In this document: positions 1-8,999 of the stretch, in pieces
Position numbering within the stretch: the stretch's first letter is position 1
Layout: every line of letters starts with the position of its first letter
Source: Desulfobacterota bacterium AH_259_B03_O07
GTDB lineage: Bacteria; Desulfobacterota_D; UBA1144; Nemesobacterales; CSP1-2
Assembly (NCBI GenBank): GCA_027717645.1
Contig: JALLOG010000009.1
Coordinates: 1-51,746, forward strand
Reading direction: 5' to 3'
Length of the DNA stretch: 51,746 bases
The notes under the pieces: model-generated
The model's database searches: none
The model's input: the letters and a program-made list of their open reading frames with translations, nothing else
What the model was told of the DNA's origin: nothing
Translations under genes and position numbers: made by a program

Positions 1-2
1 AA

Positions 3-50
3 GAAGATCGAGACTATGTTGTGAAGGAGAGAGTAAAGAAGGCTGCATAG
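3..50 (+). CDS. C-terminal end of a gene cut by the window edge
   Basis: Frame 3 is open from the window edge to a TAG at 48-50 and reads EDRDYVVKERVKKAA, a charged helical tail of the kind that ends many bacterial proteins. The other two forward frames are less protein-like. Only 15 residues are visible, so no family can be named. An AT-rich spacer with no recognisable gene follows (51-305). Confidence 0.35.
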   Translation, partial: EDRDYVVKERVKKAA

Positions 51-305
51 AAAATTATTTTTGCTTGATTTTTTAAATGGGAAGTTCAGGCATGAATATT
101 GACTTAATCCAATTTCTATCAAAATAAAAAAGCTGAAGCAACCCTTTTTGTGCAAGTTTATCCCATTATATCACATTTGATATAATTTTAAGAGGATTTG
201 GGCCACAACCCGTGAAGATGCGACCCCTGTCACACTTGGAAAGTGAGATGGAAGTACTTCAATATTAAATCTAACTTTCCTTTTTAGCAAGCCTAAGTGA
301 ATGGC
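51..305. other. AT-rich spacer without a gene
   Basis: I see no coding potential or RNA gene here. There is a small inverted repeat (TATCACATTTGATATA near 168-183) and a GC-richer patch around 205-240. Nothing has clear function. Confidence 0.4.
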
Positions 306-503
306 TCACATCCCGGTATCGAACCGTCGCGTTTGTCCACTTTTTATCTCAATGCCTTCACCAACGGGCAAGGGTTCATCCATGCCAGAAACATGAAGAT
401 ACAAATCATAGGTGCAAGGGGGAACAATAAAGCGGATGCTAGTTTTGGTAGTTGTTTTAGCATTCAAAACTCCAATCGTCCAGCCGATGCCGGACAATAA
501 AAT
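306..503 (-). pseudogene. Fragment of a carboxypeptidase-regulatory/VWA-type protein C-terminus
   Basis: A short minus-strand reading frame looks protein-like: it contains VPPCTYDLYLHVSGMDEPL and ends KSGQTRRFDTGM. The pattern 'PPGxYDLyl...G.......i...G....fdtG' is the style of carnitine-regulatory or VWA-associated beta-sandwich tails. It has no ATG and no SD; its upstream limit is a TAA at 504-506, so only about 65 codons survive. I infer a relic of a larger gene rather than a functional small protein. A genuine tiny ORF starting at a TTG is the alternative. Confidence 0.3.
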
Positions 504-586
504 TTATACAATTTTCAACATTATAAGACAATTAGAAATTATCACAAAATAAATTAGCCCTTTAACAAAAGTAGCGAATCAGTTTC

Positions 587-805
587 TTAAGGTTCATTTT
601 CAAAGTTCGAAATTAGGTCTTTCGCCGTTTCATAAAACTCGTCAGGAACCATTATTGTTTTGGCATTGAAGTTTGTGAGGAAAATACCTGAATACAATGA
701 TCCAAATTCGTCATTTTGGACATAATAGGGTATCTCTTCTGCCTCAAGTAAACTCTTTATAACCATAAGTTCAGACTCATTTGTTGGTGAGTAAAGTTTT
801 TTCAT
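587..805 (-). CDS. DUF2007 family protein
   Basis: A 72-residue soluble protein starting MKKLYSPTNESELMVIKSLL. This matches the DUF2007 pattern: an N-terminal strand, then a helix 'nexeaxlikslLeaegIpyyv', and a C-terminal 'v.V.ed.ye.AkelI' segment. The fold is ACT-like and family members are called putative signal-transducing proteins; no reaction is known. I chose the ATG at 805 over a TTG four codons upstream because the family normally starts at MkkLys. No strong SD is visible. It stands alone, downstream of the M42 peptidase on the same strand (84-bp gap), so co-transcription is possible. Confidence 0.75.
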   Translation of the reverse strand: MKKLYSPTNESELMVIKSLLEAEEIPYYVQNDEFGSLYSGIFLTNFNAKTIMVPDEFYETAKDLISNFENEP

Positions 806-889
806 CCGGTTAACCAAACTATAATTCAGATTTTTTTAAAAGTGAAATTTCTCCCTTTCTAAAAAAAGCCATACTATTGAGAATTTTCT

Positions 890-1963
890 TTACCAATTAG
901 TTAAACCATCAACCGTTTTTTTATCCAATTTTGAAATCAGTTTGGTCAATAATTTAACTGTGTTGTCGAAGTCCTTTCTATGAAGGATTGCACTGTGGCT
1001 ATGAATGTGTCTTGTAGGCACTCCTAGCACGACAGTTGGAATACCAGTTTTATGAAGGTGAATTACTGAACCATCTGTCGCCCCACCCTCCATTGCCGTA
1101 AACTGCAGTGGGATTTTAGATTTTTTAGCCGTATCAATCACAAAATCTCTAAGTCTTAGATTAGGGATCATACGAGCATCGTAAACAAGTACTGTGGGTC
1201 CGCCGCCTAGCTTAGTAGATGATTCCTCGGGTTTAATTCCAGGGACGTCACCAGCGATGTCAGATTCCAAGATGATGGCAACATCAGGATCAACCAATTC
1301 GACACTTGTATTTGCACCACGCACTCCTACCTCTTCCTGAACCGTGGCCACACCATAAACTGTGTTTGGATGGGTGTTACTCTTCAAACTCTCAAGAGCC
1401 GATATAACCAATGCACATCCTATACGATCATCAAAGGCCTTAGCCATATAAGTCTTTGGATTAGCTAAAGTGGTAAATTCGCTCAATGGTACAATCGGGT
1501 CACCAATGCGTATTCCAGCTTTTGAGACCTCCTTATTTGAAGTAGCTCCAATATCTATATACATATTTTTTTTATCAACCAATTTGTTGCGCTCCTCAGG
1601 TGATAATAAATGAGGGGGCTTGGCACCAATTACCCCAATGACATCGCCTTTATTGGTTTTTATGACCACCCTCTGAGCTAATAAAACCTGGTCCCACCAA
1701 CCTCCCAATGGTGCAAATTTTATAAAACCCTCGGAAGTTATGTGCTTTACCATAAAACCAACCTCATCCATATGACCAGCCAACATCACCTTTGGGCCGG
1801 AGGACTTACCTTCCTTTTTACAAATCAGACTCCCCATCTTGTCCTCTGTAATATCACCTTGAGGCTTTAAGTAGCTTCGAATTACCTTTCGAACTTCCGA
1901 TTCATAGCCTGGCACACCAGGGGCTTCGGTTAATTCCCTGAGCATATTCTCGGTCTTATCCAT
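890..1963 (-). CDS. M42 family metallo-aminopeptidase
   Basis: A 357-residue cytosolic aminopeptidase of the M42 family (TET-forming glutamyl/leucyl aminopeptidase or FrvX-type). The two-metal site is complete: His64 in AGHMDE, Asp178 in AFDDR, the catalytic/metal pair Glu210-Glu211 in VQEEVG, Asp235 in ESDIAGD, and the late HIHS histidine near residue 321. GGATDGS near 293-299 is also conserved. Family members trim short peptides released by proteases, usually with Co2+ or Zn2+, as dodecamers. Length is typical. The ATG at 1963 has an AGGAG SD about 8 bases upstream. It is divergent from the membrane-protein gene at 2074. Substrate preference cannot be read from the sequence. Confidence 0.92.
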   Translation of the reverse strand: MDKTENMLRELTEAPGVPGYESEVRKVIRSYLKPQGDITEDKMGSLICKKEGKSSGPKVMLAGHMDEVGFMVKHITSEGFIKFAPLGGWWDQVLLAQRVVIKTNKGDVIGVIGAKPPHLLSPEERNKLVDKKNMYIDIGATSNKEVSKAGIRIGDPIVPLSEFTTLANPKTYMAKAFDDRIGCALVISALESLKSNTHPNTVYGVATVQEEVGVRGANTSVELVDPDVAIILESDIAGDVPGIKPEESSTKLGGGPTVLVYDARMIPNLRLRDFVIDTAKKSKIPLQFTAMEGGATDGSVIHLHKTGIPTVVLGVPTRHIHSHSAILHRKDFDNTVKLLTKLISKLDKKTVDGLTNW

Positions 1964-2073
1964 ATCATTTCTCCTATTTTTAGAATATTATTATAACTAC
2001 TCTACTCATAAGCAAATAAACTATTAACCCATAAAGTTAATTTCTTACATAACCATCATTGGAGGTACGAATT

Positions 2074-2442
2074 ATGATCCCATACGCTGCTTACAAAGTC
2101 ATACACATACTTGGCGTAATTTTTTTATTTCTATCTTTAGGAGCATATATGATGCTATCCTCTAATCAAATGAAGAATGGAAGAAAGTTAGCGGGTATTA
2201 CGCATGGAATTGCCGTCTTCATCATTCTTCTAGGTGGCTTTGGTTTATTAGCCAGATTAGGCTTTAGCAGTATATCGACTTGGCCATTATGGATTTGGAT
2301 TAAGCTTGCCATATGGTTAATACTAACCGTTATTATAATTCTCATAAAGAGGAAGCCAGAACTTAGGACTTTCTTATGGTTCACTATACCGATTTTGGGC
2401 GGTTTAGCTGCATACATGGCAATCTATAAGGTTCACTTCTGA
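2074..2442 (+). CDS. Four-helix integral membrane protein
   Basis: A 122-residue inner-membrane protein with four hydrophobic segments (about residues 6-25, 40-60, 68-88 and 94-114). A histidine lies in the first helix (YKVIHILGV) and another after the second loop (GITHGIAV). This layout is seen in small SirB-like or CopD-like helix bundles, some of which bind haem, but I cannot name the family with certainty. The correct start is the ATG at 2074: GGAGGT at 2061-2066 sits 7 bases upstream, so a TTG at 2059 would place the SD inside the gene. The next gene follows after 32 bp on the same strand. Confidence 0.7.
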   Translation: MIPYAAYKVIHILGVIFLFLSLGAYMMLSSNQMKNGRKLAGITHGIAVFIILLGGFGLLARLGFSSISTWPLWIWIKLAIWLILTVIIILIKRKPELRTFLWFTIPILGGLAAYMAIYKVHF

Positions 2443-2474
2443 TAAGATCCAAGGGTTAAACATAAGCGCAAATA

Positions 2475-4001
2475 ATGAGCAGTCGCAAGATCGAAGAAAC
2501 ATGGAGATACCACAACAGCACAAAACATCCAGGAATGCCACCTCATTATATGGATTGGGAGAATCAGCCAATCCCTTTCAAAATCTATACCAGTCTAGAT
2601 CCAATTAAGATCCCAAATGATCTGCCTTTTTCTGATGTTCCAACACTCGAAGCTTTAATAAATCAACCTAGTGGTGCTGAATTAAAAATCACACCTGATT
2701 TTAGGACACTTGGCAGATTGCTTTTTCTTTCAGCTGGTATCACAAAAAAAAAGAAATATCCAGGGGGTGAATTCCACTTTCGAGCCGCCGCATGTACAGG
2801 CGCGCTATATCATATTGATTTATATATAGTCACTTCAGACATCGATGGCTTAGACGCCGGAGTATACCACTTTGGGCCCCACGACTTTTCACTGAGAAAA
2901 TTGCGAAATGGCGATTATAGAGGGGTGATCGCCGATGCTACCACTGATGAGCCTTCTATATCAAAAGCACCTACTATAATTATATGCATAAGCACATTCT
3001 GGAGAAATTCCTGGAAATATCAATCAAGGGCTTACAGACATACATTTTGGGATAATGGAACAATACTGGCAAACCTTCTTGCGGCTTCATCCGCTTATCA
3101 TATTCCATTGAAAATATTCGTCGGTTTTACCGACAAATCAGTGAATGAACTTCTTGGTCTCGATACCTTTCGTGAAGTGGCAGTCAGCATTATACCACTT
3201 GGCAGAACAGACAATGAAATAACCGGCAATGATATAGAGTTAGAAAATATTAGTTATGAAACTTTGCCACTTTCAAAGGAAGAGATTGACTATCCTTTTA
3301 TTAGAAGAATGCATGAGGCTTCGTCTCTTACTACAAAAGATGAGGTTAGAGAGTGGAGAGAAACAAAAATTATTAACCCAACTCCCGATGCTAAGGGGAA
3401 ACTCTTTCCTCTTAAAATAGATTATGAAAATGACTTTGAAAACGATTCCATAACCTTAGAAAAAACGGTTTTAAAACGGGGTTCTACTAGACAATTCTCA
3501 CGTGTTCCAATTACCTTTGAGCAACTCTCAAAGATTATATATAGGTCGACGCAGGGAATACCTGCAGATTTTCTTAGCCCATACGGAACGACCCTTAATG
3601 ACATTTATTTAATCGTAAATGATGTAGATGGAATACCAAAGGGATCATATTTTTACCGTCACCGCGATCAATCACTTGAACCGTTAAAAGAGGGTGACTT
3701 TAGACACGAAGCGGGTCATTTAGGTCTTGGTCAAGATATACCCGCCGATGCAAGCGTGGATGTTTTTCTTCTTGCTGACCTGGACTCTGTTCTGGACAAA
3801 TTCGGTAATCGTGGATATAGAGCAGTGGAACTAGAAGCTGGAGTTATAGGTGGGAAATTATACCTTGCGGCTTATTCCGTAGGTCTCGGAGCAAGTGGCC
3901 TCACGTTTTTCGATGATGAGGTTACGAGGTTTTTCTCTCCACACGCTATAGGGAAAAGCGTCATGTTTCTCGTTGCCCTTGGGAAATCCGTAAAAAAATG
4001 A
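2475..4001 (+). CDS. SagB/ThcOx family dehydrogenase with tandem nitroreductase domains
   Basis: A 508-residue FMN-binding oxidoreductase. The start (KIEETWRYHNSTKHPG) is the typical SagB/ThcOx opening. Domain 1 spans about residues 65-235 (RAAACTGALYHIDLYIV, GVYHFGPHDFSLRKL). Domain 2 spans about 315-508 (LKRGSTRQFSRVPIT, then KGSYFYRHRDQSLEPL, VELEAGVIGGKLYLAAYSVG). Each repeat has the nitroreductase-like R-S/A-x-R-x-F and 'GalY.i.lYv' elements. Relatives oxidise azolines to azoles in modified peptides, but many double-domain members stand alone without any precursor peptide or YcaO, as here, so a peptide-maturation role is not supported. SD is weak. A 36-bp palindrome begins at its stop codon. 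Confidence 0.85.
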   Translation: MSSRKIEETWRYHNSTKHPGMPPHYMDWENQPIPFKIYTSLDPIKIPNDLPFSDVPTLEALINQPSGAELKITPDFRTLGRLLFLSAGITKKKKYPGGEFHFRAAACTGALYHIDLYIVTSDIDGLDAGVYHFGPHDFSLRKLRNGDYRGVIADATTDEPSISKAPTIIICISTFWRNSWKYQSRAYRHTFWDNGTILANLLAASSAYHIPLKIFVGFTDKSVNELLGLDTFREVAVSIIPLGRTDNEITGNDIELENISYETLPLSKEEIDYPFIRRMHEASSLTTKDEVREWRETKIINPTPDAKGKLFPLKIDYENDFENDSITLEKTVLKRGSTRQFSRVPITFEQLSKIIYRSTQGIPADFLSPYGTTLNDIYLIVNDVDGIPKGSYFYRHRDQSLEPLKEGDFRHEAGHLGLGQDIPADASVDVFLLADLDSVLDKFGNRGYRAVELEAGVIGGKLYLAAYSVGLGASGLTFFDDEVTRFFSPHAIGKSVMFLVALGKSVKK

Positions 4002-4036
4002 TTAGTAGGGGCGTTCAATTGAACGCCTCTACTAAT
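4001..4036. repeat. 36-bp near-perfect palindrome, probable bidirectional terminator/REP
   Basis: Two 18-base arms meet at CAATTG. Seventeen of 18 pairs are Watson-Crick and the remaining one is a G:T wobble; the core is GGGGCGTTCAATTGAACGCC. It starts at the last base of the SagB-like stop codon and lies between convergent genes, so it could end transcription from both sides. There is no long T-tract. Similar GTAGGGGCGTTCAATTGAACGCCCC-type palindromes are known to me as dispersed repeats in other bacteria. Confidence 0.7.
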
Positions 4037-4054
4037 GATGTTTCGCGGTAGTCT

Positions 4055-4750
4055 CTACAAATGCCTAAAAATAGTCCATAAAATCTTATAACCAGCGTTT
4101 ATTGTACCGCTTAATGTTCCGGTAATCTTAGAAACGCCTACCCTTTTTCGATAACTAACAGGTACTTCAATGTATTTAAGACCAATCTTTGCAGCTTTTA
4201 CCTGCATTTCTGCTGTCCATCCAAATGTTTTATCTTCCATATTAAGTGAGAGGAGCTTGTCGAATTTTATGGCTCTGAAAGGACCGAGATCTGTGAATGT
4301 AACACCATAAAACCATTTGATCAATCTAGTAGCGAGGAAATTGCCAAATACCGCCTGTGGCAACATAGCACCACTTTCCATTTTGCCCAAAGTTCTTGAA
4401 CCTATAACTAAGTCATAATCATGTTCTAAGATCGGAGTAATCAATTCCACCATTTCTTGAGGATAATCAGAATAATCTCCATCCAAAAACACAACTATAT
4501 TGGGTTTAACGCTATCGGGCTTTGACATTGCATATTCGATGCCCTTTAAACATGCGTAACCATAACCCCTTCTATCCTCTTTAATTACTGTGGCACCTGC
4601 ATTTCTTGCAATGACTTCAGTTCCGTCACTTGATCCGTTGTTTACTACCACGATTTCATCAATCATATCTTTAGGAATATCATTTATTACGCTCAAGATT
4701 GAATCTGCTTCATTAAATGCAGGGATAATTACTAATATTTTATTGTTCAT
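4055..4750 (-). CDS. Glycosyltransferase family 2, polyprenyl-phosphate hexosyltransferase type
   Basis: A 231-residue GT-A fold enzyme acting at the cytosolic membrane face. It opens with ILVIIPAFNEADSI, has the nucleotide-sugar region VVVNNGSSDGTE, the metal-binding DGD in VVFLDGDYSDYPQEM, and the acceptor-side motifs FTDLGPFRAI and FGWTAEMQVKA. The tail YRKRVGVSKITGT matches dolichol/undecaprenyl-phosphate glucosyl- or mannosyltransferases. These enzymes move a sugar from an activated nucleotide to a lipid phosphate. There is no C-terminal transmembrane pair, so it is the short soluble form. It stands alone between a palindrome and a 620-bp repeat-filled spacer, so no pathway context is available. 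Confidence 0.88.
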   Translation of the reverse strand: MNNKILVIIPAFNEADSILSVINDIPKDMIDEIVVVNNGSSDGTEVIARNAGATVIKEDRRGYGYACLKGIEYAMSKPDSVKPNIVVFLDGDYSDYPQEMVELITPILEHDYDLVIGSRTLGKMESGAMLPQAVFGNFLATRLIKWFYGVTFTDLGPFRAIKFDKLLSLNMEDKTFGWTAEMQVKAAKIGLKYIEVPVSYRKRVGVSKITGTLSGTINAGYKILWTIFRHL

Positions 4751-4837
4751 TTTAATTGATCAATGGAAGCTAGGAAGTTAACAGAAGTTTAAAATAATTT
4801 CAGGATTAGTACATTCCTAAGCCTAAATTGTCATCGC

Positions 4838-5145
4838 TGTAGATGTTAAATAATTCGAAGACAATTTCTTAGACCTTCAATACATCTTATCTCTAAATCT
4901 CTTAGAGAAAACATGGTTTAAACGGGCATTCAAAAAATTGCCAAAATCAATTCCGAAAGCGTTAAAAAAAGATTTAGGGTTGGGGTAGAATTAAAGATTT
5001 TTAGCTGTAGGAATTGATTTAATAAATCCTAATTTTTTGTCAGCCCTATCCTGAGCTTCGTCGAAGGGTTGTTACTTTCTATCAAGACAAAGTAAAATAA
5101 TTTAAAATTTACAAATTCTGTCCCCCCGAATTACGTAACATCTAA
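4838..5145 (+). mobile_element. MITE-like repeat, copy 1
   Basis: A 308-bp element bounded by TGTAGATGTTA (4838) and TAACATCTA (to 5144), an inverted terminal match. The block 4924-5047 matches 40111-40234 (copy 3) at 123 of 124 positions, and copy 2 (26384) is also closely related. No transposase is encoded. One frame carries a conserved tail WFKRAFKKLPKSIPKALKKD, but a TAA interrupts it upstream. A T-run follows an AT-rich hairpin inside the core (near 5010-5040). Confidence 0.8.
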
Positions 5146-5179
5146 AATCACCAGTATGACGTAGCGGTATCTTTCATTT

Positions 5180-5230
5180 GAGATTGCTTCACGGAGTTTA
5201 TACTGAGCCAGTCGAAGTATTCGCAATGAC
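5180..5230. repeat. Palindromic element of the GATTGCTTC...GCAATGAC type
   Basis: GAGATTGCTTC (5180) and TTCGCAATGAC (to 5230) flank a diverged centre. Related elements occur at 25398-25487 and around 51425-51600. These are dispersed REP-like sequences, with no coding content. Confidence 0.5.
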
Positions 5231-5300
5231 ACTACTGGGGACTTATCACTGAGGGGTTCAAACTTAGACTTGATCGCACCAATACTGTCCTGAGTAAATC

Positions 5301-5365
5301 GATGGGATGGCGCTCCTACTGAATTTACATCCCCTTTGTAGGAGCGGCTTCTAGCCGCGATTATG
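5301..5365. repeat. GTAGGAGCG palindromic repeat (family A)
   Basis: CGCTCCTAC (5311-5319) pairs with GTAGGAGCG (5338-5346), which continues into a second stem, GCGGCTTCTAGCCGC. The same layout recurs at 15880, 21034, 27580 and 33150. It lies just 3' of the flavoprotein fusion gene and could act as a terminator or mRNA-stabilising hairpin. Confidence 0.65.
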
Positions 5366-5370
5366 AAAAC

Positions 5371-7755
5371 TCATTGCTCACGCATAAGTACTGGGGATGC
5401 CTGTAAGCTATCAACTTTTAAAACTTCACCGGTTTTTCTATTAATTTGGCCGAATTGCAATACACCAGTCGGGCATGACTGAACACAGGCACTGCACCTT
5501 ACACACTCGGGATCCTCCATTGGAAGCCCCTTATTAGCAAAGTTCATAATATCTATTCCCTGATGGCAAACAGATGTACAGACATTACATGATATACACT
5601 TTTTTTTATCAGCCAAGATACGAAAACGGCTAAACTTTGCATAGATATGCATCAATGCAGCTAATGGACAGGCAAAACGGCACCATAACCTTCCACTAAA
5701 CCAGAAATAGAGACCATATCCTATGATTCCAGCCAAGAAAAGATCAACAAACCATTTATAATTCAACTGAAATCCGAAAACTTTCCAATTATAAAGAAGC
5801 CCTTCGTAAAATCGAGTAAAAAGTTGTCCAATCGAGGTGTCAGGAACTGTCCAGCTTATTACTCTTGTAATCAATAATATAATTGAAATGGCCAATATTA
5901 CTTGCCCAACCAAGTTTACTCTGTTCCACTTAGAGCCGTGTGGCATCTTATGACGTTGAGTGTCACCCAATGTCTCCGCCATTGCGCCACAAGAACATAT
6001 CCAGCCGCAATAAGCACCCTTACCCCAGAAATAGATTATTACGGGTATGATCACGAATGTTTGAATAATACTTATTATCAACCATCCCCAGAGGGGCTCA
6101 TAGCTAAATACATTCCATATAAACAAAGGCCAGGCTAATATGAATCCGAATGCCCTCCAGTATTCTCGCCCGTGATCATAATTAACCTCAGGAAAAAGTG
6201 AATCCGCAACAGATTTTAAAACTCCCGAATCAAACAACCCATTATGCCCTATGTATGGTAAAAAGAAATACGGCAACAAGAATAGAGGTATGACTTGAAA
6301 CAGTGTAAGGGAAATAGTTTGTACCTTAATGTAAGGTGTTTTTCGACGCCTTATACGAGTTATTCCAAAAATAATAATAAGCAGTGTATATACCAAACTG
6401 TAATAAAAGCCTGGCTCATCCAGAGTAATGCTAATCGTGCCGATGAAGGTTGAGGGGTCGGCGACTTTGTCTGCGACTGACTGTCCGAGGCTATTGATTA
6501 ATTTGGGTACGTTATGTGGAAACCATCCTCTTGATTCAAAGAGTCTCGATAATGAACCACCAGCCTTCCAGTGGTAGACAAAAGTAACAAATAGAAGAAA
6601 GAGTATTAATCCTAACCACCCCATCCCACTTATTTCACCTCTGATCTTTACACCGTTTCGTCGAAGGAAACCAAGTGGGGCTTCCCTACCGATCATTGTG
6701 AAAACTGCATCATTTGGAATTGTCACTTCCTTACCTTCTGAGTCTATGAGAGCGACTTCAGTCTCGGTTATATTCTTAACCTGACTTTTCATCATCAAAT
6801 TGATCTTCCCTGGTCCATGATCTGAAGGTATAAAACCCCCGGTACTAGTTGTAACTCGCTCTGAAACTGGCGTTTCAACCCCAACATCAGCCATTGGATC
6901 TGAAATCAGCTTATTTAGACGGTCAACATTATCAGGTTTTGGTCTTGAAAATTCACTTTTACGGTAAGACAACGTGACGTATCCTCCGCATTGCGCTATT
7001 GCAATCGCAGTCTCAATAGCACTGTCCCCGCCCCCTACAACCAAGACATTTTCCTCACTAAAATCCTTGGGATCATGCAGCCTGTTAAAGACCTTATCCA
7101 GATCCTCCCCTGGAACACCTAGTTTCCTGAAGTTACCTGAACGACCTATCCCAACAATTACCCTTCTTGCAGGAAGATTTTTGTCTTTTGGAATAACAAC
7201 ATCAAAATAATTACCTTTTCGCTCTATTTGCTCCACCCTCGCTAAACGAGGATTTATTCCCCTATCAAGGGTTTCTGCCTTAAGCTCGTCGACTAAAGGC
7301 TCTTTTACATCAGCCGTAAATTGAAGATCACCTGCCGGCGTCATATCAGTTGGATAGGTGTATATAGGTTTACCCTTAGGGAAATTCACTACCGTTGAAA
7401 ATGGCTCAGTAGCTTCCAGAATTTCAAAATTAAGACCCGACTTCTCAGCTTCTAATGCAGCGGCCATACCAGAAACACCTGCACCAACAATTACCAAATC
7501 TAGGATTTCCTGATCTTTTTCTTCTGAGCGTTGTTCCTGAAATTCCTTATCCGCAATTATCGTCTGAACCGCCTTTGCCCCACTGTCTGATGAAAATTTC
7601 AGAAGCGGTATCCCGGTTAAATCCCCAACGATGTATAAACCAGGGACATTCGTTGAATAATCTTCATTAACCTGCGGCAATTTTTCGACGATACCGGCTG
7701 GCCATTGCGTATGAAGCCATTTAATGTAACGTCCTATAAAACCTGGAAATCTCAT
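5371..7755 (-). CDS. FAD/NAD(P)-dependent oxidoreductase fused to a NapH-like membrane polyferredoxin
   Basis: A 794-residue fusion. Residues 1-70 carry a thioredoxin-reductase-like FAD element (NVPGLYIVGDLTGIPLLKFS). Residues 85-400 form a two-Rossmann flavoprotein (DLVIVGAGVSGMAAALEAE, then NVLVVGGGDSAIETAIAIA). Several transmembrane helices follow (about 405-425, 480-500, 515-535, 565-610, 650-690). The C-terminal third resembles NapH/RdxA: GWICSCGAMAE, GRLWCRFACPLAA, then two 4Fe-4S motifs, CISCNVCTSVCHQG and CVRCSACVQSCPTG. I infer electron flow from a pyridine nucleotide through FAD to membrane Fe-S centres; donor and acceptor are unknown. The architecture recurs in bacterial genomes, so the fusion is probably real. 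The ATG at 7755 has an AAAGG upstream. Confidence 0.85.
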   Translation of the reverse strand: MRFPGFIGRYIKWLHTQWPAGIVEKLPQVNEDYSTNVPGLYIVGDLTGIPLLKFSSDSGAKAVQTIIADKEFQEQRSEEKDQEILDLVIVGAGVSGMAAALEAEKSGLNFEILEATEPFSTVVNFPKGKPIYTYPTDMTPAGDLQFTADVKEPLVDELKAETLDRGINPRLARVEQIERKGNYFDVVIPKDKNLPARRVIVGIGRSGNFRKLGVPGEDLDKVFNRLHDPKDFSEENVLVVGGGDSAIETAIAIAQCGGYVTLSYRKSEFSRPKPDNVDRLNKLISDPMADVGVETPVSERVTTSTGGFIPSDHGPGKINLMMKSQVKNITETEVALIDSEGKEVTIPNDAVFTMIGREAPLGFLRRNGVKIRGEISGMGWLGLILFLLFVTFVYHWKAGGSLSRLFESRGWFPHNVPKLINSLGQSVADKVADPSTFIGTISITLDEPGFYYSLVYTLLIIIFGITRIRRRKTPYIKVQTISLTLFQVIPLFLLPYFFLPYIGHNGLFDSGVLKSVADSLFPEVNYDHGREYWRAFGFILAWPLFIWNVFSYEPLWGWLIISIIQTFVIIPVIIYFWGKGAYCGWICSCGAMAETLGDTQRHKMPHGSKWNRVNLVGQVILAISIILLITRVISWTVPDTSIGQLFTRFYEGLLYNWKVFGFQLNYKWFVDLFLAGIIGYGLYFWFSGRLWCRFACPLAALMHIYAKFSRFRILADKKKCISCNVCTSVCHQGIDIMNFANKGLPMEDPECVRCSACVQSCPTGVLQFGQINRKTGEVLKVDSLQASPVLMREQ

Positions 7756-8008
7756 TGCTAAAAGATACCTTTTCTATGCTCTCAAACAATTCGGTAGATT
7801 AAATAAGCAGACAGATTTGACGATATTTCTCGACTGAAAATGGTGTTCAATGACCTCGTTAAGAAGCTTATTAACCTGAAAAATGCAACGGCAAAGTCCT
7901 AGATCTATCTATAATGCGATAAATTATGTAGTTTCGTTTTGTCTAATTTCTTATTAGAGTAAATTGATTATAGAATGGATCAAAATCAACGAAATTATTA
8001 GCATAATG

Positions 8009-8770
8009 TTATTTCTTCATTGTAGACGAATCATTTAGGCTCCAATCATAATCCGTAAACTCTATTTTGTAATCGGTTTCCGAGACTTTTTTCGAAATAT
8101 CATTCGGGAAATAAGGTCTCAAAAAAAGTAAAACAGAATCTGACTCCCGTAAAAAATCTTCTTTATACCACTCAAAAATTGGAGACAAATAAACAGTCTT
8201 ATTAGCCAAATCGACATAATTCTTCTTAGAATCTGATAAAAGTCCTCTTCCCTGTCGATCTAGCTGACGATCCAAATTCGTAGAGACAAAGGGCTCGGTG
8301 GGGAGATTCGGACAACCCATCGCAGCGCAGACCAATGCGAAGTGGATACGGGGTTCATCATAATTTTTTCTAATAATCTCGTGCTCTAACTCGTTTAAAG
8401 TGACTTTATTGCCATGAAGTGTTACCAGTGGCGTATCCCATGGCTCATTGATATCCTTGATACTATTGACAGGATAATGATCAATTATAAGACGAAGAGT
8501 TTGAGCGTTATACAGATTGATAAGATAAGCCAACTGTTGTTCTTCAGACCATTGGTTGAAATCTTTTTCGGAAACGGTTGTCAAGCTTGTAAGATATAAA
8601 TCTAGTTGCTCGGGATTGGATTTGAGACCATTATAATCGACCAGTCCGTTTTTAACATATCTACTAAGAACCCTTCCATAAGACTGGTGAGAATGATCGA
8701 AATCGACAGCATGACCATACATTACAAATAATCCAAATATTAAAAAAAGCCCAAATAGATATTTCCTCAT
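8009..8770 (-). CDS. Secreted DUF547 domain protein
   Basis: A 253-residue protein with a clear signal peptide (basic MRKYL, a hydrophobic stretch to about residue 21, then GHAVDFDHS). The DUF547 domain follows: VDYNGLKSNPEQLDLYL, AYLINLYNAQTLRLII, IHFALVCAAMGCPNLP (the conserved cysteine/histidine region) and YLSPIFEWYKEDF. It is predicted to be periplasmic. The family's reaction is not established; a papain/transglutaminase-like fold has been suggested for relatives. AGGAAAAAG precedes the ATG at 8770. It is a single gene flanked by AT-rich spacers. Confidence 0.85.
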   Translation of the reverse strand: MRKYLFGLFLIFGLFVMYGHAVDFDHSHQSYGRVLSRYVKNGLVDYNGLKSNPEQLDLYLTSLTTVSEKDFNQWSEEQQLAYLINLYNAQTLRLIIDHYPVNSIKDINEPWDTPLVTLHGNKVTLNELEHEIIRKNYDEPRIHFALVCAAMGCPNLPTEPFVSTNLDRQLDRQGRGLLSDSKKNYVDLANKTVYLSPIFEWYKEDFLRESDSVLLFLRPYFPNDISKKVSETDYKIEFTDYDWSLNDSSTMKK

Positions 8771-8999
8771 CTTTTTCCTATTAGATTCTTGCCCCTTATA
8801 TTATAAACTCCTTGTAATTTTTAGCGGGCTAATCCCTCATATTCAATTTTGAGTTATCGTTGTCATAAAAGGATTCAGGAATAATTTTTCACTACTAGAA
8901 AGTTCAGTTGAACATTATTCCATGAGGTAAAAAACTAATTGAAAATAATATTAAATTTATTCGGGCAATTATGAAAGTTCTTTTTTGAAAAACTTCTTT

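Noticed and set aside
297-345. Possible tRNA remnant because of GGTATCGAACCGTCGCG
   Set aside because: It looks like an antisense T-arm, but no acceptor, D or anticodon stems can be built around it.
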